Of a stretch of 5,346 nucleotides of DNA, positions 1-5,346 are shown one piece after another. This DNA comes from Myxococcales bacterium (GTDB lineage Bacteria > Myxococcota_A > Polyangia > Polyangiales > Polyangiaceae). Where the stretch lies: NCBI GenBank assembly GCA_023248785.1, contig JAHFDX010000306.1:1-5346 (forward strand), in the 5' to 3' direction. The position numbers were made by a program, and so were the translations under genes. Each line of letters opens with the position of its first letter. The stretch's first letter is position 1. The notes under the pieces are model-generated. The model saw only the letters and a program-made list of their open reading frames with translations. It did no database searches and was not told the DNA's origin.

Positions 1-1376
1 TCACCCACATCGCGGACAAATCCTGCGATCTCGTTTCGTCGCGCAACAAGCGCGCTCAAGTCGTGCTGCTTGTCGTATCGGATCCGTAGCTCTTCGTCGG
101 TGAAACGTCCTGGCTTGTCGTCTTCGTCGTTCTGCCGAAGCGCGTTGTTCTTTGCCTTGTGCCAGTCGAAGGTCTCCGTGACCATCGAGCCTGTTACAGG
201 TTTGCGGCGAAAGAACGCTTGGTTGAAGAAGATCTCTTGTTTTTTTACGTACGTTTCAATTTCCTTCTTGATTGGACTGTTGGGCGCGAAGTCGGGAAGA
301 CCCAACGTGGCGATGGGTTCCTTTCGATTCGTGAAGTCTGGAATGTTCGTCGTGTTGACAAACGGCATGTCGCTCGTGTCACTGTCGTAGCTGCGCCCAA
401 ATCCAGAAGCCGCGCCGAGGAACGCGTTTCGGGCCTCGCTGATGGAAGCCTCCAGCTTGAGCGGGATCCATTCGACCTTGCTGGGAAGGATCTCGCCGGT
501 TGCTGCGAGCTCTGCCTTCGGTGCGATCCCAGCGACTTTTCCTTCGGAGTCGAGGACCTTCCGTTGACTCACCACCGACTCCCACTTCTTTGAATAGATT
601 AAGTCGTAGGTCTTTCGTGGATCGCGTTGGTTCTTCGACACCTCGGCGTCGAACTGTGTGAGCGAAAGGTACTTTCGCGCGGCGTACTCGTCGCAGCTGT
701 CAATGAGCCCCGTAACGTTTCCGCCGGCGCCAATCTTGTCGATCGCCTTCTTCATGTGCGTGAGATGTTGCGACTCGCTGCCGCCGCCCGCGCCGGAGAC
801 CGAAGGATGCGAAAGACGCGTCGCAAACGCGTGATCCATTCCTTTGACCGTCACCTTCGCCCGATCGGTTTTGACGAACCCTACCTTCTTCGATTCTGTG
901 CCCAACGATCGGCGCGACGGAACCACGCGCTTCGCTTTTGGGACGCCGTCGATTTCGGCTTTGTGTGCGTTATAGAAGTTGGTGCCGCAGCTGCTTCCAG
1001 CCGAAGGATTGTTCGCGCACGCATCGAGCTCTTGAAACGACTTGCACGCCTGAGCCACGTTCGGGCACTTGGCTACAAACGCCTGATCGGAGCAGTCCGC
1101 CTTTCCGTAGGTCTGACACGTACGGTGCGGCTTAGGTGCCGGCCTCTTGCCTCGCCCAAAGTCGAGATTGAATTTGTCTTCGACCGGAAGCCGCCCGACG
1201 CGCGAGTCCCACGTCTTCGGCAATCCGGTTTTCGGATCGAGATCACGCAATCCCGCCTTCGTTGCGGGTGCGGCCATCGCGGTCAAAACGCAAAAGAGTC
1301 CGTTCGCGCCTATGACCCCTACGGTTGCTACTTGCCATCGTGTCCATCGCGAGTGCAGCCAACGTTGCTGTCCCAT
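1..1376 (-). CDS. Exported protein of unknown family with six-cysteine cluster, 3' end cut off by window
   Basis: I do not recognise the family. The minus-strand frame stays open from the start to the window edge, giving 458 visible codons and no stop. The N-terminus is a signal peptide: an Arg/Trp-rich stretch (residues 1-15), a hydrophobic core (about 16-35) and a likely cleavage near the AMA-AP site (about 34-38). The mature protein should be periplasmic, surface-exposed or secreted. Residues 87-130 hold six cysteines (C87, C95, C104, C111, C120, C130), enough for three disulfides; C228 is a lone extra. The remainder is hydrophilic, with a Gly-rich patch (194-200) and a charged visible end, and no catalytic motif I can name. 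I chose ATG 1376 because GAGG lies 6 nt upstream (1386-1383) and the signal peptide then has normal proportions. ATG 1406 (ten residues longer, no clear ribosome site) is the alternative, and an in-frame TGA closes the frame further upstream. The long plus-strand ORF over this region is Arg-rich and looks like a shadow. Confidence 0.8.
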   Translation of the reverse strand, partial: MGQQRWLHSRWTRWQVATVGVIGANGLFCVLTAMAAPATKAGLRDLDPKTGLPKTWDSRVGRLPVEDKFNLDFGRGKRPAPKPHRTCQTYGKADCSDQAFVAKCPNVAQACKSFQELDACANNPSAGSSCGTNFYNAHKAEIDGVPKAKRVVPSRRSLGTESKKVGFVKTDRAKVTVKGMDHAFATRLSHPSVSGAGGGSESQHLTHMKKAIDKIGAGGNVTGLIDSCDEYAARKYLSLTQFDAEVSKNQRDPRKTYDLIYSKKWESVVSQRKVLDSEGKVAGIAPKAELAATGEILPSKVEWIPLKLEASISEARNAFLGAASGFGRSYDSDTSDMPFVNTTNIPDFTNRKEPIATLGLPDFAPNSPIKKEIETYVKKQEIFFNQAFFRRKPVTGSMVTETFDWHKAKNNALRQNDEDDKPGRFTDEELRIRYDKQHDLSALVARRNEIAGFVRDVG

Positions 1377-1382
1377 GCCCCA

Positions 1383-1386
1383 CCTC
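1383..1386 (-). promoter_or_regulatory. Ribosome binding site deciding the start of the exported protein
   Basis: The minus strand reads GAGGTGGGGC directly before ATG 1376, placing GAGG 6 nt from the start codon. The in-frame ATG 30 nt upstream (1406) has only GTTAAGTTCACC before it, with no Shine-Dalgarno match. This favours the shorter protein. Confidence 0.55.
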
Positions 1387-1464
1387 GGTTCATCCGACGG
1401 TTTCATGGTGAACTTAACGTAATAATTGTCCACACACTCGCAAATTTTTCATCGGAATATCTAG

Positions 1465-1480
1465 GTGCGAGTGCTCGCAC
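1465..1480. repeat. Perfect 16-bp palindrome, candidate operator
   Basis: The sequence GTGCGAGTGCTCGCAC has 7-bp arms (GTGCGAG/CTCGCAC) around a 2-nt centre. It lies about 90 bp upstream of the preferred start of the exported-protein gene. A partial half-site (CTCGCA, 1437-1442) recurs 37 bp away, nearer the gene. The short centre suits a dimeric-regulator binding site better than an RNA hairpin, and no T-run follows on either strand. Binding by a regulator is inference. Confidence 0.4.
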
Positions 1481-1515
1481 GCACACACCGCGCGGAGGGA
1501 TGGCTGAGCTCACGT

Positions 1516-1539
1516 GCCGCTGAGTCCTATCTCAGCAGC
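1516..1539 (-). terminator. Hairpin after the ferritin-like gene, possible terminator without U-tract
   Basis: In the minus-strand transcript the arms are GCUGCUGAG and CUCAGCGGC with a 6-nt loop (AUAGGA). This gives a 9-bp stem with one G-U wobble, starting about 28 nt after the TGA of the ferritin-like gene. No run of U follows, so it is not a canonical intrinsic terminator. It may assist Rho-dependent ending or protect the 3' end of the message. Confidence 0.35.
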
Positions 1540-1567
1540 CTTCCTTCGGCGCACTGCAAACGGTTGC

Positions 1568-2392
1568 TCAGGCTGCTTGCTTGACTTCCGAGCGTCGCGC
1601 CCACGCATCTGCTGCTGGCAGACCGAATTGTTCAAGACCAGGCACAATGACGTCGGTCACCGTGGAGTAAAACAGCGATCGCGCATCGCTGCCGTTGCAC
1701 AATCCGAGACACGCGCCTTCCGCTGGAGGGGCCGCGTGTGGATTAAGATGCGCAAGCTCATGCGTCTCCAGGGCATCAAACGCAATCGCGAGGTATTCTG
1801 CGAGTCGCTCGCACCATCCGTCGCTTCCTAACGCCTGCGCATCGCGCTCGAGAAGTTCAATGAGCCTCGGAACGAGCCGCCACCCGAAGCGCGCGTGGCC
1901 CACTTCGTCCGCGTAAATGCTTGTGAGCAGCTCGCGCAATGCGCCTTCTGGCATCTCGAGGCGCTCAGCGCCAATGAGTGACACTGCGATCGTTTCACTC
2001 ATGCACGAAATGCTGATCACGTTTCGTAGCGCTGCTTCGGCGCGCGATACATCCCCGTGCTCGGGGAACTCGTCCTGCACCGGGGCAACGAACACCGCGG
2101 TGCCCCCGAGTGCTTCAACCACGGCTCCACAAAGCACACCGTGCCGTCGCTCTTCATTTGCGAATTCGGCGCAGGCGCGAACCGTTTCGTCATCCATGCC
2201 GGCACCCTCGAGCTGCCGTGCAAGCCCTTCGAACACGATCGCTGACGAGTATTCGTTGATCATTCGACCGGTCCACGTGGCAATTCCCGCTTGCTCCAGG
2301 TGGGGCACCGCTGGAACTTCTGGCATGAGTGCTCGTGAATCCTTACGCAGATCGCGCAGAACCCTCTCGGCCGACATGGATGAACCGTCCAT
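1568..2392 (-). CDS. Ferritin-like diiron protein
   Basis: This 274-residue protein has the four-helix ligand pattern of the ferritin-like superfamily. The best set of metal ligands is E47 on helix A, E81 and H84 in the EERRH motif on helix B, E133 in the SETIAV segment on helix C, and E163 and H166 in the DEVGHARFGW motif on helix D. The spacings (34, 52 and 30 residues between the glutamates) are close to those I recall for diiron oxygenases such as AurF, while ferritins proper are shorter. This supports iron binding and possibly oxygen chemistry; the substrate is unknown. E55 is a less well-spaced alternative for helix A. There is no signal peptide, so it should be cytoplasmic. The start is ATG 2392, overlapping the preceding lipoprotein stop as TGATG, with GAGG 7 nt upstream inside that gene. 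A GTG immediately before it (2395) is the alternative. The overlap indicates translational coupling with the lipoprotein. An organism-specific role cannot be read from the sequence. Confidence 0.85.
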   Translation of the reverse strand: MDGSSMSAERVLRDLRKDSRALMPEVPAVPHLEQAGIATWTGRMINEYSSAIVFEGLARQLEGAGMDDETVRACAEFANEERRHGVLCGAVVEALGGTAVFVAPVQDEFPEHGDVSRAEAALRNVISISCMSETIAVSLIGAERLEMPEGALRELLTSIYADEVGHARFGWRLVPRLIELLERDAQALGSDGWCERLAEYLAIAFDALETHELAHLNPHAAPPAEGACLGLCNGSDARSLFYSTVTDVIVPGLEQFGLPAADAWARRSEVKQAA

Positions 2393-2940
2393 CACGCGAC
2401 CTCGGCGAGCGGATGGGCCACGTCACGCCTCTTTGGCATCGAGGGCGGCACCGGGGGCCCCCACGGCGTACAGGTAGCGGAGCCTTGCCATCCGATAGCC
2501 GAGCAACATTGCCACTTAACGCGAGAATCGTCGCCCCAGGTCCACGCGTTGGTGTTGTTCGCTCTTGCCGCCTGGTCGTAGTGACTCGCCAGAACGTGGC
2601 AGCAGGCTTTCGTTTCGTCCGACGGTTTTGGCAGTTGCGTTCCGCTATCTGGAGGAAATGTTGCCTTCAGCTGAGCTTTGCAGCACTCGAACTGATTTGC
2701 AGACGTATCTGAGCAGTTGCCAGTGGGTGAGGCGTCGGCTTTCCCCGCATCGCGCTTCTTCCGCTTTCTCATTTCGTCGCTGCTGTTATCGGTTGAGCCT
2801 TCATCCCCCGAAACGCTCGGGTCATCGAGATTTTCAAGGGGCTCCACGTTGCTGCTGCATCCAAATGCTGTCGCCGCCGTTGTGAACAACGCTATTTTTG
2901 CTGCTGCCCGTAGAGCGGCGCGTCGAACTTCTTGATCCAT
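2392..2940 (-). CDS. Cysteine-rich lipoprotein of unknown function
   Basis: This 182-residue protein has no recognised family. A basic N-terminus (RRAALRAAAK) and hydrophobic stretch end in a lipobox, AFGC, with C28 as the predicted lipidated cysteine, so the mature protein should be a membrane-anchored lipoprotein outside the cytoplasm. Residues 31-72 form a low-complexity linker, first acidic and Ser-rich, then basic (RKRKKR at 58-63). The C-terminal part carries eight cysteines as C76, C86-C87, C113-C114, C145-C146 and C157, that is C-x9-CC-x25-CC-x30-CC-x10-C. This suggests four disulfides or a metal site. The end is Pro-rich (161-169). Start ATG 2940 is well supported: GGAGG lies 5 nt upstream (2950-2946). 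Its TGA overlaps the ATG of the ferritin-like gene, so the two form an operon with this gene first. The dyads in the gap upstream are the candidate control region. Confidence is high that the gene is real and low for any role. Confidence 0.82.
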   Translation of the reverse strand: MDQEVRRAALRAAAKIALFTTAATAFGCSSNVEPLENLDDPSVSGDEGSTDNSSDEMRKRKKRDAGKADASPTGNCSDTSANQFECCKAQLKATFPPDSGTQLPKPSDETKACCHVLASHYDQAARANNTNAWTWGDDSRVKWQCCSAIGWQGSATCTPWGPPVPPSMPKRRDVAHPLAEVA

Positions 2941-2945
2941 GACTA

Positions 2946-2950
2946 CCTCC
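2946..2950 (-). promoter_or_regulatory. Strong ribosome binding site of the cysteine-rich lipoprotein
   Basis: The minus strand reads GGAGGTAGTC before ATG 2940. The GGAGG core with 5-nt spacing is the best Shine-Dalgarno in the window and fixes the start. It suggests that the lipoprotein/ferritin-like pair is translated efficiently. Confidence 0.7.
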
Positions 2951-2988
2951 AGAACGGGCGGAAGGTAGCTCGCGACTCTAATTCGACA

Positions 2989-3019
2989 ATCAGCATAACT
3001 GAAACAGTATTGTGCTGAT
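2989..3019. repeat. Inverted repeat A upstream of the lipoprotein/ferritin-like operon
   Basis: On the plus strand the arms are ATCAGCA (2989-2995) and TGCTGAT (3013-3019), 7 bp perfect. Nested inside is ACTG (2998-3001) and CAGT (3005-3008) around AAA. The gaps between the two stems differ (2 nt and 4 nt), giving one internal loop. It lies between the 639-residue lipoprotein stop and the next gene start. It could terminate the upstream unit, although no T-tract follows, or serve as an operator or leader hairpin for the downstream pair. Confidence 0.45.
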
Positions 3020-3031
3020 CTGATTCACAAT
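3009..3031. repeat. Inverted repeat B overlapping repeat A
   Basis: ATTGTG (3009-3014) and CACAAT (3026-3031) are perfect 6-bp arms separated by 11 nt, which themselves contain part of a CTGATCTGAT direct repeat. It shares bases 3009-3019 with repeat A, so in RNA the two hairpins largely exclude each other; in DNA they could be adjacent protein sites. The TGTG-N11-CACA spacing does not fit the CRP consensus (TGTGA-N6-TCACA). Confidence 0.4.
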
Positions 3032-3042
3032 GAAAAGCGCCT

Positions 3043-4962
3043 CTACTTGGACAGGTTCCACGCGCCTGCACGCCATTCGTAACGCATCGTGTCCGAAATC
3101 CACGGGAAGGGGGCGGAGTGCACTTCTTTTGGAGGCGAGGGCGGCGGCTCAGCTTGGCTCCATCCCACGATGCGCGTCGTCGTCACCGCGATGCTTCCAT
3201 TGCCGGTGACAACCGATGTAACGATTTGATTCGCGCCCTCCTTTCGCCCTACTTCAACCCAAAGGGTTTGCTCGGATTTGTCTGCGACGATGCGGTAGCA
3301 CGCGAGAGTTTCGAGCAGCACGGGCGCGCTGGATTCGCTCGCGAGCCTGTGCATAGACCGAATGCAAAGCTGGGCGCCACTCTCCGTCCGCGCCGGTTGG
3401 ATCTTTGTAATCGTCGACACTTCACCAACACCACCCGGCCGAAGCGTGATGTAACGCTCGCCCGAAAGAAACGTGGCGCCGAAAACAACCAACTCACCGC
3501 CGAAGAGGGCCGTGGTTTCGTCTTTGCCATCGCCATCAAGGTCTGCGTTCAAAACCTGTGTTGGCTTCGTCTGTAAGGGGAGCTGTCGTGCACGCAGGTA
3601 CGCCTCGATGTGCGTGTCGCGCTTGGCCAGTTGCGGCGGAGGGACGTCGGAGGGCGGGACCGGAGCGGAATTCGCTACTGATAACGTTTCATTTCGACCC
3701 TTGGAAAGAGCTTCGGAGATCGCAGCAACGTAGGCTTCTCGTACGTCGCCTCTTGAAAGAGCCACGTCGAGGCGGTCGCTGGGTTGCCGAAGCATGGCCA
3801 TGCCTGCAGCGCTTGCACCCTTCAACAGATCGAGCGCGCACGCGTGACCTTGCCCGCGCAGTTCGAGTGTGGCCCCTCGTAACGCCCATCGATTCTCGCA
3901 GGTCGCTGTTCCTTCGACATGACGAAGGCCGTGCGAAAAATCCACTTCGATGCCCTGCCCCGTTACGTGCCAGACTTCTAAGTGGGCCGGCGTGTCCGTT
4001 TTTTCGGGCGTCTGCACTTCGACGAGGATGCGACGAGGCGCACCTGCAGTCGCAACGGCAGATTTTGTAATTTTCCCAGTTACTTTTCTTGATGCGAATG
4101 CAGTGCCGCCCGCGAAAGCGGGCCCAACGATGTACGCCGTATTCGACGTGGTCAGCATCGCTTCAAACTCCGGCGAACCGATCAGGTTCGTGACATGCGC
4201 GACACGCAGTCCTTGCTCTGGCACTCCCGAAGCCATGACGGCGAGTTCGGGCTCCGTCGGGATCCATGGCCAAGAAGCCGGCGCGCCATCGAATTTCGCA
4301 GTGGCCGACGTTGAGCCCGTGCCTCCGTCACGCGACACCCATGCGCCACGAAGACCCACGCGGGCGTGATCGCTTCGCAGAAAACTCCGCCAAGGAACCG
4401 ATGCCTCGAGCGAATATCCGCCCGAGGTTGCAGACTCCACGATGTGCGCGCCTACCAACTTCTTGCCGCGAGCATCCGTCACGGCGCCTTCGCTCTCTCC
4501 GATTTTTCCCACGAAAAACTTCAAAATGATCGTGTCGAGCGCGCCTCCGTCGCGAGGCACGCCGAGGTGCAGCTCACCAACATCTTCGTTTGAAAGAAAG
4601 CGCTCAGTTCGCTGGAGCATCGGATCGGCAACTTCCGCAGCTACAAAGAGTCGTTCGTCGTCGTACACGAGCCCTACGCGACTCTTCGGCGTGCTTGTTC
4701 CGGAATGAACTGAGGTTTCAATGAGCTCTGGCCAATCACCGAGCACGCCATCAAGAGTCGGTTGCGCGACGACGCCAATTTTTGGTGCGTGAAGGCCGGC
4801 GTACGTTGGTGACACGTGTTCCGATTCGGCGGTCTTGAAGATCGGTTCGCTCAGTGTGATTGCGGACGTTGGACGTGCCGGCACACTTTTCGCGGACAAC
4901 GTCGTGGTTTGACCGCCGCACGCCATGGCAAAGAGGCATGTGATCGGCATACGCAATTGCAT
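3043..4962 (-). CDS. Lipoprotein with CBM9/DOMON-like domain and calcium-loop repeat motif
   Basis: This 639-residue protein starts with a short lipoprotein signal: MQLR, a hydrophobic stretch, then AMAC, with C15 as the predicted lipidated cysteine. Residues about 64-235 resemble the carbohydrate-binding family 9 / DOMON-like beta-sandwich: LDGVLGDWP (70-78), YDDERLFVAAEVADP (100-114) and EASVPWRSF (186-194) are typical landmarks. A middle region (about 240-430) is unassigned. A Pro-rich linker (about 434-445) leads to NADLDGDGKDE (472-482), a DxDxDGxD(E) calcium loop as in FG-GAP/VCBS or dockerin-like repeats, here with D474, D476, D478 and D481. Cysteine pairs C355/C375 and C533/C555 may be disulfides. 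The role is probably surface binding of a glycan or another ligand; no catalytic site is visible. The start is ATG 4962 or the adjoining GTG 4965: GGAG (4979-4976) is 13 nt or 10 nt away, and an in-frame TGA closes the frame just upstream. It follows the ATPase by 31 nt, so co-transcription is likely. Confidence 0.82.
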   Translation of the reverse strand: MQLRMPITCLFAMACGGQTTTLSAKSVPARPTSAITLSEPIFKTAESEHVSPTYAGLHAPKIGVVAQPTLDGVLGDWPELIETSVHSGTSTPKSRVGLVYDDERLFVAAEVADPMLQRTERFLSNEDVGELHLGVPRDGGALDTIILKFFVGKIGESEGAVTDARGKKLVGAHIVESATSGGYSLEASVPWRSFLRSDHARVGLRGAWVSRDGGTGSTSATAKFDGAPASWPWIPTEPELAVMASGVPEQGLRVAHVTNLIGSPEFEAMLTTSNTAYIVGPAFAGGTAFASRKVTGKITKSAVATAGAPRRILVEVQTPEKTDTPAHLEVWHVTGQGIEVDFSHGLRHVEGTATCENRWALRGATLELRGQGHACALDLLKGASAAGMAMLRQPSDRLDVALSRGDVREAYVAAISEALSKGRNETLSVANSAPVPPSDVPPPQLAKRDTHIEAYLRARQLPLQTKPTQVLNADLDGDGKDETTALFGGELVVFGATFLSGERYITLRPGGVGEVSTITKIQPARTESGAQLCIRSMHRLASESSAPVLLETLACYRIVADKSEQTLWVEVGRKEGANQIVTSVVTGNGSIAVTTTRIVGWSQAEPPPSPPKEVHSAPFPWISDTMRYEWRAGAWNLSK

Positions 4963-4993
4963 CACGCACCATCATCTCCAATGGGCAATGGCG

Positions 4994-5346
4994 TCAATGC
5001 GGCGCTCTAACGGTCGAATCCCATTCGATGCGTCGCAGGACCCACTTTGCAATCTCGACGGTAGGAATGACGCACACTGAAAGCAAGACGAGCAAGATCC
5101 AGTCTCGCTCGTGTAACGGATAGGTTTGAAAGACGACCCGAAGGGGTGGGACAAGAATGGAGATGAAATGCACGCCCGCACTCACTGCGAGTGAGAGCGC
5201 GAGCCAAGCGGGCAAAAGCGGGCGCATCGAAAAGATCGATGCCCGGGGAGATCGGCAACTCAATGCATGAAAGAGGGGGCTAAGCGCGAGTAGCGAGAAG
5301 GCGACCGCGCGCGCTTCTTTCGACGTGTCGCCGTCGCCATCGTCGG
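4994..5346 (-). CDS. Cation-translocating P-type ATPase, C-terminal 116 residues only
   Basis: The frame enters from the right edge already open and ends at TGA 4996-4994, so only the C-terminus is visible; the phosphorylation (DKTG) and ATP-binding domains lie outside. It matches the C-terminal membrane domain of P2-type (Ca2+/Mg2+/Na+-type) ATPases. An acidic stretch, DDGDGD, is followed by EARAVAFSLLALSPLFHA (residues 10-27), equivalent to the family's EARTxAFxxLVxxxLFHA helix. A CRS turn (30-32) comes next. Residues 43-65 form a second membrane helix ending in ILVPPLRVVFQT (62-73), the usual VPxLxxVF segment. A third helix (82-103) contains VEIAKW (96-101), matching the conserved VELxK end. 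The protein pumps a cation across the inner membrane with ATP; which ion cannot be told from this part. The apparent short ORF beginning at a TTG near 5263 is only the interior of this frame. A lipoprotein gene follows 31 nt after the stop. Confidence 0.88.
   Translation of the reverse strand, partial: DDGDGDTSKEARAVAFSLLALSPLFHALSCRSPRASIFSMRPLLPAWLALSLAVSAGVHFISILVPPLRVVFQTYPLHERDWILLVLLSVCVIPTVEIAKWVLRRIEWDSTVRAPH

Larger units (their letters stand above)
1407..1567. other. Intergenic region between ferritin-like gene and exported-protein gene
   Basis: No coding frame with support lies here. The segment contains a hairpin just after the ferritin-like gene (1516-1539), a perfect 16-bp palindrome (1465-1480) and an AT-rich stretch (about 1411-1463) that should contain the promoter of the leftward exported-protein gene. 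I could not pick a convincing -35/-10 pair by eye. TGGACA on the minus strand (1432-1427) resembles a -35 box but has no good -10 at the right distance. Confidence 0.5.
2941..3042. other. AT-rich gap between transcription units
   Basis: This 102-nt gap is noticeably richer in A and T (about 2980-3035) than its flanks. It holds the two overlapping inverted repeats and the ribosome site of the next gene. It is the most plausible place for the promoter of the lipoprotein/ferritin-like operon, but no pair of boxes convinced me. The best weak candidate is TAGAGT near 2970 as a -10. Confidence 0.4.

Noticed and set aside
1427..1432. A sigma-70 promoter with TGGACA as the -35 box
   Set aside because: No acceptable -10 hexamer lies 16-18 nt downstream on the minus strand; the candidates fall over the ATG at 1406.
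627..1523. 298-codon plus-strand ORF
   Set aside because: It is antisense to the exported-protein gene, very rich in Arg, and has no domain, signal peptide or ribosome site. The opposite frame has all the marks of a real gene.
2390..2398. The GCGTGATG string shared at the starts of the ferritin-like gene and the large lipoprotein gene (4967-4960) as a common regulatory motif
   Set aside because: It is short and explained by overlapping GTG/ATG start codons in the same arrangement; two copies are not evidence of a signal.
1917..2477. 186-codon plus-strand ORF
   Set aside because: It is antisense to the ferritin-like gene, whose metal-ligand motifs are clear, and its Ser/Arg/Ala-rich content is typical of a shadow frame.
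3009..3031. A CRP-type site in inverted repeat B
   Set aside because: The TGTG and CACA half-sites are 11 nt apart, while the CRP consensus needs 8 nt between them.
3558..4070. 170-codon plus-strand ORF
   Set aside because: It is antisense to the 639-residue lipoprotein gene, Arg-rich, and has no recognisable motif.
4751..4981. Minus-strand ORF overlapping the start of the large lipoprotein
   Set aside because: Its ATG sits close upstream of the lipoprotein start, but the frame is His/Arg-rich and featureless. The lipoprotein frame has a lipobox and CBM9-like motifs.
4994..5263. A separate small membrane protein of 89 residues beginning at TTG 5263
   Set aside because: The same frame continues open to the window edge and encodes the preceding P-type ATPase helix, so this is only the tail of that gene.

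Overview
All five protein-coding genes I can support lie on the minus strand, so transcription runs from position 5346 towards position 1. The two outer genes run off the window. The DNA is moderately GC-rich. It is dominated by exported proteins: two lipoproteins and one signal-peptide protein, all with poorly characterised domains. This style, with a P-type ATPase and a ferritin-like protein nearby, recalls Myxococcota (Polyangiales-like) or a similar large-genome Gram-negative. That placement is inference, because no taxonomic marker gene is present.

In transcription order: (1) 5346-4994 encodes the last 116 residues of a cation-translocating P-type ATPase. (2) After 31 nt comes a 639-residue lipoprotein (4962-3043) with an N-terminal CBM9/DOMON-like domain and a C-terminal calcium-loop motif of the DxDxDGxDE type; it is probably co-transcribed with the ATPase. 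(3) A 102-nt AT-rich gap (3042-2941) holds two overlapping inverted repeats and is the likely boundary between transcription units. (4) A short cysteine-rich lipoprotein (2940-2392) is followed, with a TGATG stop/start overlap, by (5) a cytoplasmic ferritin-like diiron protein (2392-1568). (6) A gap of about 190 nt carries a post-gene hairpin and a perfect 16-bp palindrome. (7) A large exported protein of unknown family then runs off the left edge (1376-1). It has a signal peptide and a cluster of six cysteines. It has no stop before the window edge, and a long antisense ORF on the plus strand can hide it.

The unit that best merits a second look is the overlapping pair of surface lipoprotein (three CC pairs plus two single cysteines) and ferritin-like enzyme. 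Translational coupling implies a joint role, yet the two products are predicted to sit on opposite sides of the inner membrane. I saw no tRNA, rRNA, CRISPR array, insertion sequence or phage gene.
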